Below, piece after piece: positions 20,797-30,468 of a stretch of 64,000 nucleotides of DNA; within the stretch, counting starts at the first letter, position 1; every line of letters begins with the position of its first letter. Below the pieces are notes generated by a model, which was not told where the DNA came from, searched no databases, and saw nothing but the letters and a program-made list of their open reading frames with translations. Made by a program: the position numbers and the translations under genes. Origin of the DNA: Bacteriovoracales bacterium (GTDB lineage Bacteria; Bdellovibrionota; Bacteriovoracia; Bacteriovoracales; Bacteriovoracaceae); contig JAOMEV010000006.1 in the NCBI GenBank assembly GCA_028346125.1, positions 1-64,000 on the forward strand, read 5' to 3'.

Positions 20797-22407
20797 GTGC
20801 CTAAAGAAGTAATGGGAGTTAAAGTCCTTTATTTCGGTGAAGATCCTAGGTATCTCCAGGAGTTCATTGGCTATTGCAAAAAAAACAGACCTGAGCTCAA
20901 CTTCCAATCTTGCTACCATTACTGGGATGAAAATGAAAAAATTGGTGCTTCAGTTTTTTCGGTCTATAAATATCTTCCTCACGTTATTCTTTTGGATTTT
21001 TCCGGAAATTCAAATAAGGCCCTCTTAAGGCTAAGCTCGTTTTTAAATAAACACTACCCGCTGAGAAAACTTCCAGTTATTGCCCTTATCAAGGACCTTA
21101 AAGACAACGAAGAGCTTATAAACCAAGTTCTTCTTTCTGGAATACACTTTATTCAAAGAAAGGCCCCTGAGTTTTACAACCTTGGTTATTACCTACAATG
21201 TTTGCTTTCTCAATTTACTGGAGAAAGAATTCAGGCACCTGAATACTTTAAAGTACCTCTCAATAAATCAATCAAGGTAGATACATCAATTAGAATTGGT
21301 TACTTAGATAATGATTATCTCCATATGGAAACAAATTTTCCCTTCTCCCCTCATCACAGGGTTGTTCTCAATACACAATTTGAAAATAAAGAAAGTAAAG
21401 TTTTTCTAAAGCCAATAAGGCGTATTAGAGAAAACATTACCCATTCATTTGACCAATCTTATGACATGGAGTTTGTATGGGACCTTGAGAAGGCCTCCAT
21501 GGAAAATAAGAACTTTATTAATGCCATCGCCCCAATGACAAAAAGCTCAGATCTCCTTTATGAAAAGGTTATGTTGCCCTATACGAAGAAAAGGTATCAA
21601 AAATTTGTTCAAACTAGACAACCTCTTATATTTACTGAAAAGAAAACAAAAGTTTTAGTGATTGATAATAATTTAGAAATTTTGAAGCAAAAGAAAAAGC
21701 ACCTTGAAGAGTACCCCTATGATCTTATTGTTCATGCCAATATAGACTCAAAAAGTTTACTCATTCCTGAGGCCAAAGCTGATATAATCACAATAAGCTT
21801 TAATAGCTCCGTAGAAACAACAGGTAATAAGCTTGGCATTTTGAAAAAACCAAATAATCTAAAAACAATTAAGGAAGCTATAAAAAGAATAAGTAGCATG
21901 AAAGGTTACAGGCCTTTTATCATTATTTATGATTATACTGATGACCCTTATGCTTTAAAAGAACTCGAATATCCTAGACTTATTGTTAAGGATACTCCAT
22001 TTAACCTTGATAGACTGCTTGATCTCTGTTCTGTTTATGAAAGAAAAGAAGGAAACACCAGTCAGGTAAAAGAATCAAAAAAGGTTTATCTTAATAGCAA
22101 TTACAAAGACAGCATTGGACACTTAAATTGGGAAGTTGACGTTCAATTTATGTCTGAGACGCATATCAAGTTTACTTCCCCGCTCCCTATTCCCAACCTT
22201 TGTGTTCTTAAATTAAACTTACCGCCAGAGCTGTATATTACTGTCGTTGAAAAAAAGAATATTTCCCAATACTCTCTTGCCAAAGAAAATGAGTATATTG
22301 GCATTATTCATGGCCCAGGGGAGACCACAAAAAATCAACTTAGAAAGTTTTTGAATGAAAACTATAGAGCTCTTAATAAAACCCAAGAGCCTACCGCATC
22401 TCCATAA
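20797..22407 (+). CDS. Large protein with degenerate receiver-like segments
   Basis: VKVLYFGEDPRYLQEFI...VILLDFSG; second VLVIDNNLEILKQKKKHLEEYPYDLIV. Confidence 0.55.
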   Translation: MPKEVMGVKVLYFGEDPRYLQEFIGYCKKNRPELNFQSCYHYWDENEKIGASVFSVYKYLPHVILLDFSGNSNKALLRLSSFLNKHYPLRKLPVIALIKDLKDNEELINQVLLSGIHFIQRKAPEFYNLGYYLQCLLSQFTGERIQAPEYFKVPLNKSIKVDTSIRIGYLDNDYLHMETNFPFSPHHRVVLNTQFENKESKVFLKPIRRIRENITHSFDQSYDMEFVWDLEKASMENKNFINAIAPMTKSSDLLYEKVMLPYTKKRYQKFVQTRQPLIFTEKKTKVLVIDNNLEILKQKKKHLEEYPYDLIVHANIDSKSLLIPEAKADIITISFNSSVETTGNKLGILKKPNNLKTIKEAIKRISSMKGYRPFIIIYDYTDDPYALKELEYPRLIVKDTPFNLDRLLDLCSVYERKEGNTSQVKESKKVYLNSNYKDSIGHLNWEVDVQFMSETHIKFTSPLPIPNLCVLKLNLPPELYITVVEKKNISQYSLAKENEYIGIIHGPGETTKNQLRKFLNENYRALNKTQEPTASP

Positions 22408-22492
22408 AACAACCCTTTTTTGCGAAATCCACTTGATAGAAAGAATCTTTTTTTATAAAAAGTCTAGGTACCCATCTTAAAAGAGAGATTTT

Positions 22493-23083
22493 ATGAAAAA
22501 GTTTCTATTGTTCTTCATTGCAATAATCAGTTTTCATACCCATGCTCTAAACATTAAAACTCCAGATCTCAATGAACTAGAGCTAAAAGCTTATTCTGCT
22601 GAGCTTAAATTTCTTAAAAAGTTAAAAAAGGAATATCAACAAAAAAATAGGATCCTAGATAGTTTAAGAGTTCACTCAAAATCACTCATAAAAGCAAAGA
22701 AAAGCTATTTAAAAAAAAGGGCCGTTTATAAAAAAAATATAGCCCACTTTAAAAATCCTAATATCAAAAATTTGAAAATATCCTCTTATGTCTCAAGAGT
22801 AAGAAACGTTCTTTATCAACAACCCTTTTTAAAGGACTGCTTTCAAAGGGAACTTAATCGCAATCGCCTTCTAAAAGGAGGAAAGGCCTTGGGTATTTTA
22901 AAAATTAATTCTTCGGGTAATTTGGAAAACCTAAAATTTACTTCTCCAAATGGCCAAGGTATTCGTAACAAGAAAATTTTGAATTGCCTTTCCCAAAATA
23001 TAAAAAAGCTTACCTTCCCACTCCCCCCCCATAATACGCCTATCTCGATCCACCAGGCCTTTAATTTTAAAATTTCTGGGTGA
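22493..23083 (+). CDS. Periplasmic protein with AgmX/PglI-like (TonB-C-like) C-terminal domain
   Basis: Signal peptide; FLKDCFQRELNRNRLLKGGKALGILKINSSGNLENLKF...ILNCLSQNIKKLTFPLP. Confidence 0.55.
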   Translation: MKKFLLFFIAIISFHTHALNIKTPDLNELELKAYSAELKFLKKLKKEYQQKNRILDSLRVHSKSLIKAKKSYLKKRAVYKKNIAHFKNPNIKNLKISSYVSRVRNVLYQQPFLKDCFQRELNRNRLLKGGKALGILKINSSGNLENLKFTSPNGQGIRNKKILNCLSQNIKKLTFPLPPHNTPISIHQAFNFKISG

Positions 23084-23177
23084 TTTGCTCTATTATCTTG
23101 AGTAGGAAAGAAACGTCACTTCCAACAAATTATTTATGGTGATAAAATTAGAGTAAATTATAAAAGGACCCAAAATT

Positions 23178-23879
23178 ATGATTTTAATCGTAGATGATGA
23201 TCCAGAAATCCTTGATATTATGACCATGAATCTTGAAGATAGCGGGCTCGAAGTCCATGCGACAACTCACCCAAAGCAGGCCACAGGCCTCATAGAAAAA
23301 CATGACATAAAATTATGCATCCTTGATATAGGAATGAAAGAAATGAGTGGCTACGACCTCATGAAAGTTATTAAGGATCAATTTCCAGATGTAAAACTTA
23401 TGTGCGTTTCAGGTTATGCTGACCTTTTTGAGGAAAAAGTAAGGGCCTTAGGGGTAAACCATCTACTGAGTAAACCATTCTCTCAAGAAGACCTTCTCAG
23501 TGCAGTACAAGATTCTCTCAATATAAGAAAAAGAAGAAAAGGTGCCGGAGGCTCTTCAAAAGGCGCTAGCAATAAAATTATCCCTAGCAAGAATAATCCA
23601 ATTAGAATGGACATCATTGGCGATAACTTCGTAGAAATAGTTCAAGTTACCGATATTAGCGAAGGTGGCGCTGGAATCTATGTCCCACATTCTTTTTCGG
23701 GTATTGATATCAGTAAGCAAATCAACGCAATCGTCACTCTTCCCGGACAAAGCTCTTTTAAAACAAAAGGCTCAATAAAGGAAGGAAGAGACAACCGTCA
23801 CTTCAACTTAGAGTTTGTGAATTTATCTTCTCAAGCAAAGAGACAAATTGGTCAGTATGCTAAGACAATGGGAAAATAA
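23178..23879 (+). CDS. Receiver-PilZ response regulator
   Basis: ILIVDDDPEILDIM, CILDIGM, LLSKPFS; C-terminal TDISEGGAGIYV (DxSxxG). Confidence 0.75.
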   Translation: MILIVDDDPEILDIMTMNLEDSGLEVHATTHPKQATGLIEKHDIKLCILDIGMKEMSGYDLMKVIKDQFPDVKLMCVSGYADLFEEKVRALGVNHLLSKPFSQEDLLSAVQDSLNIRKRRKGAGGSSKGASNKIIPSKNNPIRMDIIGDNFVEIVQVTDISEGGAGIYVPHSFSGIDISKQINAIVTLPGQSSFKTKGSIKEGRDNRHFNLEFVNLSSQAKRQIGQYAKTMGK

Positions 23880-23885
23880 ACGACC

Positions 23886-24206
23886 TTATTCTTTATCTAT
23901 ACATTCGTAGCCAACTTTTATTGTGGCCTTAAACTGGGGCTCCTTACCTTTTTTAGGTAGTTCTTCCCAATCACAGAGGATAGGAATATCGTAGGTGTCA
24001 TAGTTTAAAACCTTGCCTGCCTTTTTACAGATATCCAGCACCTTTCTCCTCGCATCCCCGATGGCGCTACTACAAGAAAATGGCTTACTTTTCCTAACCG
24101 CAGAGATCTTAAAAGAATCCATAGAGTAAGCCGAGGACATAGACAAAAAAATCATGACAATCAAAGTTTTCACGGAAAACCTCCAAATATCCTTACAATT
24201 ATACAC
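23886..24206 (-). CDS. Small secreted protein
   Basis: N-terminal signal-like segment; Cys-containing mature part. Confidence 0.5.
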   Translation of the reverse strand: MYNCKDIWRFSVKTLIVMIFLSMSSAYSMDSFKISAVRKSKPFSCSSAIGDARRKVLDICKKAGKVLNYDTYDIPILCDWEELPKKGKEPQFKATIKVGYECIDKE

Positions 24207-24390
24207 TGCATTAAAAAAAATGGAGCCTATTAATTAAAAATTCCACTAACTTTCATTTTTTTGTCATGAAGGTCAATAAGTTACCTTTAGTTTAATGAAA
24301 ATTTTTAGACTACCCCCTTTGATTGTTGATTAAAGTTAAGAAAAATTGTATCCAGGTAGCACAAAAACTATTTTACTTTAAGGCATCTCC

Positions 24391-24660
24391 ATGAATTTTT
24401 TGAAATTTAAAATTATCCAAACAAGAGAAGAGCACTCACTTGAAACAAATCTAGTGGATATTCTTTTCAACATTGATCATATCGTGAGCGTTAAGCCTAT
24501 TAAAATCGTCCTCTCTGATGGAATTTTAAATGGGTATTGGATTAGACTTACAAATGGCAAAAAATACAAGGCCACAGAAGTTCCTAATGAGCTGAAAAGT
24601 ATGCTTTCAGAAACAGAGCATATGGAAATGGACTCTGAAGTAGCACCACAATTTCACTAG
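24391..24660 (+). CDS. Small hypothetical protein
   Basis: ORF only. Confidence 0.45.
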   Translation: MNFLKFKIIQTREEHSLETNLVDILFNIDHIVSVKPIKIVLSDGILNGYWIRLTNGKKYKATEVPNELKSMLSETEHMEMDSEVAPQFH

Positions 24661-25763
24661 GATTCGCTAGAGGGTAACTCTATTGTCACCTCTGTCCCAT
24701 GGTCTCCTTGTTCTTCTGAGGATTCAATTGAAAGCTTTCCACCATATTGGTTTATAAATTTTCGGACCAAGGGCATCCCGTATCCGGTTCCCGTCTCCCC
24801 TTCTGTACCTTTTCTCGAAGTCTCTTGCGCCATATCAAATATATTCTCCAAGAGCTTTGCACTCATTCCAATACCGAAGTCCGTAATCTTTATTTTAATC
24901 TTATCATTTTCCATAGAAGAAGATATTTCAATGGAGCTCCCAGAATCTGAAAACTTTAAAGAGTTTGTGAGAAGATTAATTAAAACAGAGTTAATAAAAG
25001 AAGTTTTTTCTACAATAACATAATGATTTTCATCAACATTAAGATTAATTTTGATGTTCTTTTTTTTGGCCCTCAGATAAATAATATTAAGGCCCTCACG
25101 AAAGACCTCCAGAAGATTGACTCTTTTTAATTCCAAAGAATTTTGTCTTTCATCAAGTAATTGAATTTTTCGAATCATTTCTATAATGCCGAAAGCATTT
25201 TCTGCACCAATTTTTAAATAATTAAAAAACTTTTTCGCTTCCTCTAAAGTCTTTACTTCATCTAAAAGTTCTAGGACACCCATGATTCCAACGACAGGGT
25301 TAGAAAGGTCGTGGCAAAGAATATGAATAAGCTCTTGGTGCTCAGCATTTTGTTTTTCAATCAATTCCCTATAAAGCTTATTTTCAAGATGAGTTTTCAC
25401 CCTGGCCACTAGCTCCTGAGAATTAAAAGGTTTGGGGATATAATCACTCCCACCCACTTGAAAGCCTCTCAAAACATCTTCGAGCTCACTTTTTGCAGAA
25501 ATAAACAAAATGGGTACTTTTTCCAACTCCTTCATCGCCTTAAGTTTTTGGCAAGTTTCAATGCCATCTCCCCCAGGCATCATTATGTCTAATAAGACAA
25601 GGTCCGGAGTAATTTTGTTGGCCAACTCAATGGCCTGTTCCCCATTAGACGCCACATTAATTTGATAGCCTTCTCTCCTCAGAACTGTCCCTATGACCTG
25701 AACATTTTTCTGAGTATCGTCAGCTATCAATATTCTGGGAGGTCTCACCGGTTCCATACTCAT
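24657..25763 (-). CDS. Receiver domain-histidine kinase fusion
   Basis: ILIADDTQKNVQVIG, LVLLDIMMPGGDG, H-box HILCHDLSNPVVG, HATPase ITDFGIGM, TGTGYGMPLVR. Confidence 0.9.
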   Translation of the reverse strand: MSMEPVRPPRILIADDTQKNVQVIGTVLRREGYQINVASNGEQAIELANKITPDLVLLDIMMPGGDGIETCQKLKAMKELEKVPILFISAKSELEDVLRGFQVGGSDYIPKPFNSQELVARVKTHLENKLYRELIEKQNAEHQELIHILCHDLSNPVVGIMGVLELLDEVKTLEEAKKFFNYLKIGAENAFGIIEMIRKIQLLDERQNSLELKRVNLLEVFREGLNIIYLRAKKKNIKINLNVDENHYVIVEKTSFINSVLINLLTNSLKFSDSGSSIEISSSMENDKIKIKITDFGIGMSAKLLENIFDMAQETSRKGTEGETGTGYGMPLVRKFINQYGGKLSIESSEEQGDHGTEVTIELPSSES

Positions 25764-25911
25764 AAAAAACCCTTATTCAATGTTTCCCTGAAATGATACT
25801 CCTCAATAAGCTCAATATAAAGTAATAATACTTAAAGACACATAGTGCAAATTTACAAACGGCCCTCTTTGAGATACCTAGCAATCTAATGATATTTAGA
25901 GGAGCTCTCAA

Positions 25912-27096
25912 TTGAAAGATTCAATTTTAAAACACCTAGAGAAAGAGATCATCGAAATAAAAAATGCAGGTCTTTATAAGGAAGAAAGAATCATTACATC
26001 TCCACAAGACTCTCTCATCAAATCAGAGGGGCAATCCGTTGTTAACCTCTGCGCAAATAACTATCTAGGCCTCTCTAACCATCAGGAACTTGTCCAAGAG
26101 GCCCAAAAATCTCTTGAAAAATATGGCTTTGGTATGTCTTCCGTAAGATTCATTTGCGGAACCCAAAATATTCACAAATTGTTGGAAGAAAAATTATCCT
26201 CATTTTTGGAAATGGAGGACACGATACTCTACTCTTCCTGTTTTGATGCTAATGCGGGACTTTTTGAAACTCTCCTCAATGATAACGACGCTATTATTAG
26301 TGATAGTTTAAATCATGCAAGTATCATCGATGGGGTAAGGCTCTGTAAGGCCAAAAGATTTCGCTATAAAAATAATAATCTTCAGGACCTTGAAGAACAA
26401 CTCAAAAAAGCACAAGACTGCCGTTTCAAATTAATTGCGACAGATGGTGTTTTTTCTATGGACGGCCTCATTGCCAACTTAAAGGGAATTTGCGACTTGG
26501 CCGATAAATATGGGGCCCTCGTCATGGTCGATGATTCTCATGCAGTTGGGTTTATTGGAGAAAAAGGAAGAGGAACTCCTGAGTATTGTGATGTTATGGG
26601 AAGAGTCGATATCATCACAGGAACTCTAGGTAAGGCCCTTGGTGGCGCTTCTGGGGGCTATACAAGCGGAAAGAAGCAAATCATTGACTATCTCAGACAA
26701 AGGTCTAGACCTTATCTTTTTAGTAATACACTTGCACCCGTTATAGCGGCCACTTCAATAAAAGTTATAGAAATGCTGGAATCTAGTGGCCATTTGAGGT
26801 CTCAGCTAAAAAGCAATACTGAGTTGTTTAGATCTGAGATGGAAAAGGCAGGGTTCAAACTAATCCCAGGTAATCACCCGATTATCCCAATTATGCTTGG
26901 TGATGCCTCGTTGGCCAAGACAATGTCTGATGAGCTTTTAAAGGAAGGCATTTACGTGGTAGGGTTCTCATACCCTGTTGTTCCCAAAGGGTTGGCAAGA
27001 ATTCGAACACAAATATCGGCTGCCCACACTAAACAAGATCTAGAGAGGGCGATAGAGGCCTTTATTAAAGTTGGAAAAAAGTTAAGTGTGATATAA
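25912..27096 (+). CDS. kbl: Glycine C-acetyltransferase (2-amino-3-ketobutyrate CoA ligase)
   Basis: [49 protein letters not shown]; adjacent tdh. Confidence 0.93.
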   Translation: MKDSILKHLEKEIIEIKNAGLYKEERIITSPQDSLIKSEGQSVVNLCANNYLGLSNHQELVQEAQKSLEKYGFGMSSVRFICGTQNIHKLLEEKLSSFLEMEDTILYSSCFDANAGLFETLLNDNDAIISDSLNHASIIDGVRLCKAKRFRYKNNNLQDLEEQLKKAQDCRFKLIATDGVFSMDGLIANLKGICDLADKYGALVMVDDSHAVGFIGEKGRGTPEYCDVMGRVDIITGTLGKALGGASGGYTSGKKQIIDYLRQRSRPYLFSNTLAPVIAATSIKVIEMLESSGHLRSQLKSNTELFRSEMEKAGFKLIPGNHPIIPIMLGDASLAKTMSDELLKEGIYVVGFSYPVVPKGLARIRTQISAAHTKQDLERAIEAFIKVGKKLSVI

Positions 27097-27111
27097 TGCT
27101 TAAAAAAATTT

Positions 27112-28149
27112 TTGGAGTTTTCCATGCCCAAAACCATGAAAGTTCTCAAAAAAAATCATAGAGAAGTTGGCCTTTGGCTAGATGAAGCCCCAATACCGAC
27201 AATTGGGCCTTCTGATGTTCTTATTAAAATAAAGAACACGGCCATTTGTGGTACCGACCTTCATATTTATAATTGGGATGAGTGGGCCCAATCAGTCATT
27301 CCTGTTCCCCTAATAACTGGACATGAGTTTTTTGGCCATGTTGAAAAAGTTGGGGCCAACGTTACAAATTTTAAAAAAGGTGACCGGGTCTCTGGAGAAG
27401 GACATATTGTCTGTAACCACTGCAGAAACTGTAAAGCTGGAAAAAAGCACCTTTGCCCTAACACAATAGGAGTTGGCGTTCAAAGAAATGGCGCCTTTGC
27501 TGAGTTTCTTTCCATGCCGGAATCAAACGTTTATAAAATATCTGATGATATACCAGATGAACTGGCCTCAATCTTTGACCCCTTTGGAAATGCGACCCAC
27601 ACGGCCCTTTCCTTCGACCTCGTTGGCGAGAATGTTCTTATCACTGGAGCTGGACCAATTGGCTGTATGGCAGCCGCTATTGCCAAGCATGCAGGGGCCA
27701 AAAAAGTCGTTATTACCGATATCAACGAATATCGTCTTCAATTAGCAAAAAAACTTGGGGCGGATATTTTAGTCAATCCCACTCAGCAATCAATAAGAGA
27801 CATCAAGCTTGAAGGTGGATTCGGGATTGGTCTTGAAATGAGTGGAAACCCAAGTGCTTTCAATGATATGCTCCAGGCCCTCAACCACGGGGGTAAAATA
27901 GGTTTATTAGGAATTCTTCCCAAGCATACAACTATTGACTGGTCTCTAGTCATTTTTAAAGGACTCTTTATTAAAGGAATTTATGGCCGTGAAATGTATG
28001 AGACTTGGTATAAAATGTCCTCAATGATTGAAAGCGGCCTCGACATTAGCTCTATAATCACCCACCAATTTCCTGTGGATAAGTTTCAGGAAGGCTTTAC
28101 ACTCATGAATCAAGGTAAATCAGGAAAAGTAATCCTCAACTGGTTCTAA
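27112..28149 (+). CDS. tdh: L-threonine 3-dehydrogenase
   Basis: [28 protein letters not shown], four-Cys structural zinc site, [13 protein letters not shown]. Confidence 0.95.
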   Translation: MEFSMPKTMKVLKKNHREVGLWLDEAPIPTIGPSDVLIKIKNTAICGTDLHIYNWDEWAQSVIPVPLITGHEFFGHVEKVGANVTNFKKGDRVSGEGHIVCNHCRNCKAGKKHLCPNTIGVGVQRNGAFAEFLSMPESNVYKISDDIPDELASIFDPFGNATHTALSFDLVGENVLITGAGPIGCMAAAIAKHAGAKKVVITDINEYRLQLAKKLGADILVNPTQQSIRDIKLEGGFGIGLEMSGNPSAFNDMLQALNHGGKIGLLGILPKHTTIDWSLVIFKGLFIKGIYGREMYETWYKMSSMIESGLDISSIITHQFPVDKFQEGFTLMNQGKSGKVILNWF

Positions 28150-28164
28150 ATAAAGGCATCATTT

Positions 28165-28494
28165 ATGTATAACGATTTTTTTGTCAGTGAAAATTTAAAG
28201 ATAGAATTTCTTAATTTTGTACCAGACTCTAAGGACAAAAACCGCTTGAGAAGTCTTCTTGATCGAGTTGAAGAATCTTCTCCAAGTAACTCTCTAATAC
28301 AAGTAGAGTTCAAAAAAGAAAAAGATATCATTACAGGAAATATCCAAATTTTTTCTCAAAAAACAAATTTTAAAGAAGAAAACTCTGACGAGAACATGTC
28401 TTCCCTCATTGAGAGACTTTTCAACTCCTTAAATGAGCAAATCGATACATGGAAAAAGCGTCGATTTAGTAAAATTGATGAAATTTTAGTTTAG
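28165..28494 (+). CDS. Putative HPF/RaiA-like (sigma-54 modulation fold) small protein
   Basis: C-terminal LIERLFNSLNEQIDTWKKRRF resembles the HPF/RaiA helix; weak similarity by eye. Confidence 0.45.
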   Translation: MYNDFFVSENLKIEFLNFVPDSKDKNRLRSLLDRVEESSPSNSLIQVEFKKEKDIITGNIQIFSQKTNFKEENSDENMSSLIERLFNSLNEQIDTWKKRRFSKIDEILV

Positions 28495-28499
28495 AAATC

Positions 28500-28519
28500 C
28501 CCTCCTTTGAAAAGGAGGG
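28500..28519. terminator. Hairpin between convergent genes (no strong U-tract)
   Basis: ccctcctt-tgaa-aaggaggg. Confidence 0.5.
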
Positions 28520-28528
28520 TGTATAATC

Positions 28529-28780
28529 TTAGGCCATAATATCGTAAGAGCGAATGGTTTTTCTTCCATTGGCCGTACATTTTTTTTGAGCTTGCTCAAC
28601 AAGAAAGTATACATATTCATTCATTGCATCGAGTGCATCTGAAGAAACATTATAACCTTTACCCTTGAGAGCATCTTTTGTTTTAGAAGCAACTAGAAGC
28701 ATTTCTTTGCTTTTTTTAGCAGATTTTTTTGCAGCTTTTTTAGTCGCTTTTTTTGCCGTTTTCTTTTTCGCTTTGGCCAT
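28529..28780 (-). CDS. Bacterial histone-fold protein with Lys/Ala-rich N-terminal tail
   Basis: MAKAKKKTAKKATKKAAKKSAKKSKE tail, then SKTKDALKGKGYNVSSDALDAMNEYVYFLVEQAQKKCTANGRKTIRSYDIMA (histone helices and GRKT motif). Confidence 0.85.
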   Translation of the reverse strand: MAKAKKKTAKKATKKAAKKSAKKSKEMLLVASKTKDALKGKGYNVSSDALDAMNEYVYFLVEQAQKKCTANGRKTIRSYDIMA

Positions 28781-28872
28781 TTTTTACCTCAACATTTGTA
28801 CAAGTTAATAATGAACGCGATTCTAGGGGCTAAAGCCCCTTAACGTCAATCCTTAATTAACAAAAGATTAAA

Positions 28873-29295
28873 CTAAACAGGGAAATGTCCCCTTTTCATA
28901 AGATCAATGCACATATTTACGTAATCACCGCGAGACTTATTGAACTCATCAAAAGTCCAAAGGCCTTCCCCTAGTTCCAATTTACCCGTAGGAGAGAAAT
29001 AAAAAACACTTTTACCACTTATTTTTGTCTCTAATTCCTCAACGACAAAATCAACACCTACATCTTCAAAAAAAAAAAGTCTTTTCTTAAGGTTGTCAGG
29101 AATACGATAGACTTTTCCAGAAACACTCCCATTAGGGTCTGGAAGCAGAACCGGAAATTTTTCTTTTAAAACTTTAAAGCTGGAAAACCCTTTTATTTCC
29201 AAATTTTGCTCAAATAGCTCAGAAGGCCTTCTTTCTAAAACAATTGAAAAAACCTCCGAATCTAATAGAGTGCCGTAAAAGAAAAAATAATCCAT
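28873..29295 (-). CDS. Gamma-glutamylcyclotransferase-like (AIG2/GGACT fold) protein
   Basis: FFYGTLLDSEVF start motif, GKVYRI, FEDVGVDFVVEEL. Confidence 0.7.
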   Translation of the reverse strand: MDYFFFYGTLLDSEVFSIVLERRPSELFEQNLEIKGFSSFKVLKEKFPVLLPDPNGSVSGKVYRIPDNLKKRLFFFEDVGVDFVVEELETKISGKSVFYFSPTGKLELGEGLWTFDEFNKSRGDYVNMCIDLMKRGHFPV

Positions 29296-29296
29296 T

Positions 29297-30241
29297 CTAA
29301 GAAAGCTCTTTGAGATAATTATCTAGATATTTGAGGTCTGGTAAGAAGTGAAAGGATTTATTTTTTTGAAATTTGGCCAAATTAAAGCGAGCAGCGCCCC
29401 CTAGCCATAAGGACTGACCTTTTGACATCCCCTTGGTTAACCTCTCCATAAACCCATTTAAAAAATCTTCTTTTTGGGGTGCTACAAAACTATTTGCAGA
29501 GAGTAAAATTACATTGGCCTCTACTGATTCAGAAACTTCAAGAATTGTTTCAACATTCATATTAGGCCCTATATAAAAAAACTTTAACCCATAATGGCAA
29601 CAAAGAAGCCCATAAAGTAGAAGACTAAACTCCGAATGATCTGTTTCTGGAGTCGCTAGCGCCACGAGGTTTGGGCTCCTAGATTTCTGTTTATAGTTTC
29701 TAAAAAGAACATGGCCAATATGAAATTTAAGCATTGAAGATAATGCCTGTTCCTGAGAAATATTAAGCTCTCCTCTATAAACCCTTATTCCAACTTCCTG
29801 AATAAGAGGAGAAATGATATCAAGAGCAAGATCCCTTGGAGAATGTGTTATCTTTAATTTTTCAATTTCATGGGCGATAATATCAAGCTTATATTGCTTA
29901 ATCGCAAGCATGAGGCCATCCAACGATGCCTGGAAGTTCTTAGAGGAATCTACTTCATTAAGAGAAACCTTTTCGGGTTCAAACTCATCCGTTTTACCAA
30001 GCTTTTTCAGGAATGCTTTCAGCTCATCAACGGGTTTTTGAGCAATCGTACCAATGGAGCTCCCCAAAGAACATAACTCAGAAAGAAGACGAAGTTTTTC
30101 AATATCATCATCGCTATAAAGCCGCCTTCCAGATTCATTTCTGGACGGTGCGACAGCATTATATCTCTTTTCCCAGGCCCTTAACGTATGAGCTCCAACT
30201 CCTGAAAGTTTAGAGGCTATTTGAATATTATATTTCCCCAC
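29297..30241 (-). CDS. MerR-family regulator with cobalamin-binding-like C-terminus (CarH/LitR/CarA-like)
   Basis: HTH IASKLSGVGAHTLRAWEKRYNAVAPSRNESGRRLYSDDDI; C-terminus VGIRVYRGELNISQEQALSS and ATPETDHSEFSLLLYGLL. Confidence 0.8.
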   Translation of the reverse strand: MGKYNIQIASKLSGVGAHTLRAWEKRYNAVAPSRNESGRRLYSDDDIEKLRLLSELCSLGSSIGTIAQKPVDELKAFLKKLGKTDEFEPEKVSLNEVDSSKNFQASLDGLMLAIKQYKLDIIAHEIEKLKITHSPRDLALDIISPLIQEVGIRVYRGELNISQEQALSSMLKFHIGHVLFRNYKQKSRSPNLVALATPETDHSEFSLLLYGLLCCHYGLKFFYIGPNMNVETILEVSESVEANVILLSANSFVAPQKEDFLNGFMERLTKGMSKGQSLWLGGAARFNLAKFQKNKSFHFLPDLKYLDNYLKELS

Positions 30242-30468
30242 AGCATTTCTCCTTTTAAACTTACAATTAAAGAATACTCCAGTTTTTAAAAAAATTAAAA
30301 TTTGTAAAACTAATAAATATCTATCTAAACCTTTTAATTACAAATACTTAATGAAAAAATAAGGAAAAATTTTATTCCTGTTTAATTAATGTCTAATCTA
30401 TATCTCTTGTTGAGATTCCGTAAAAAGCTAAGATATACTCTGATAGTGACTTTTTTAGGAGGACATAA

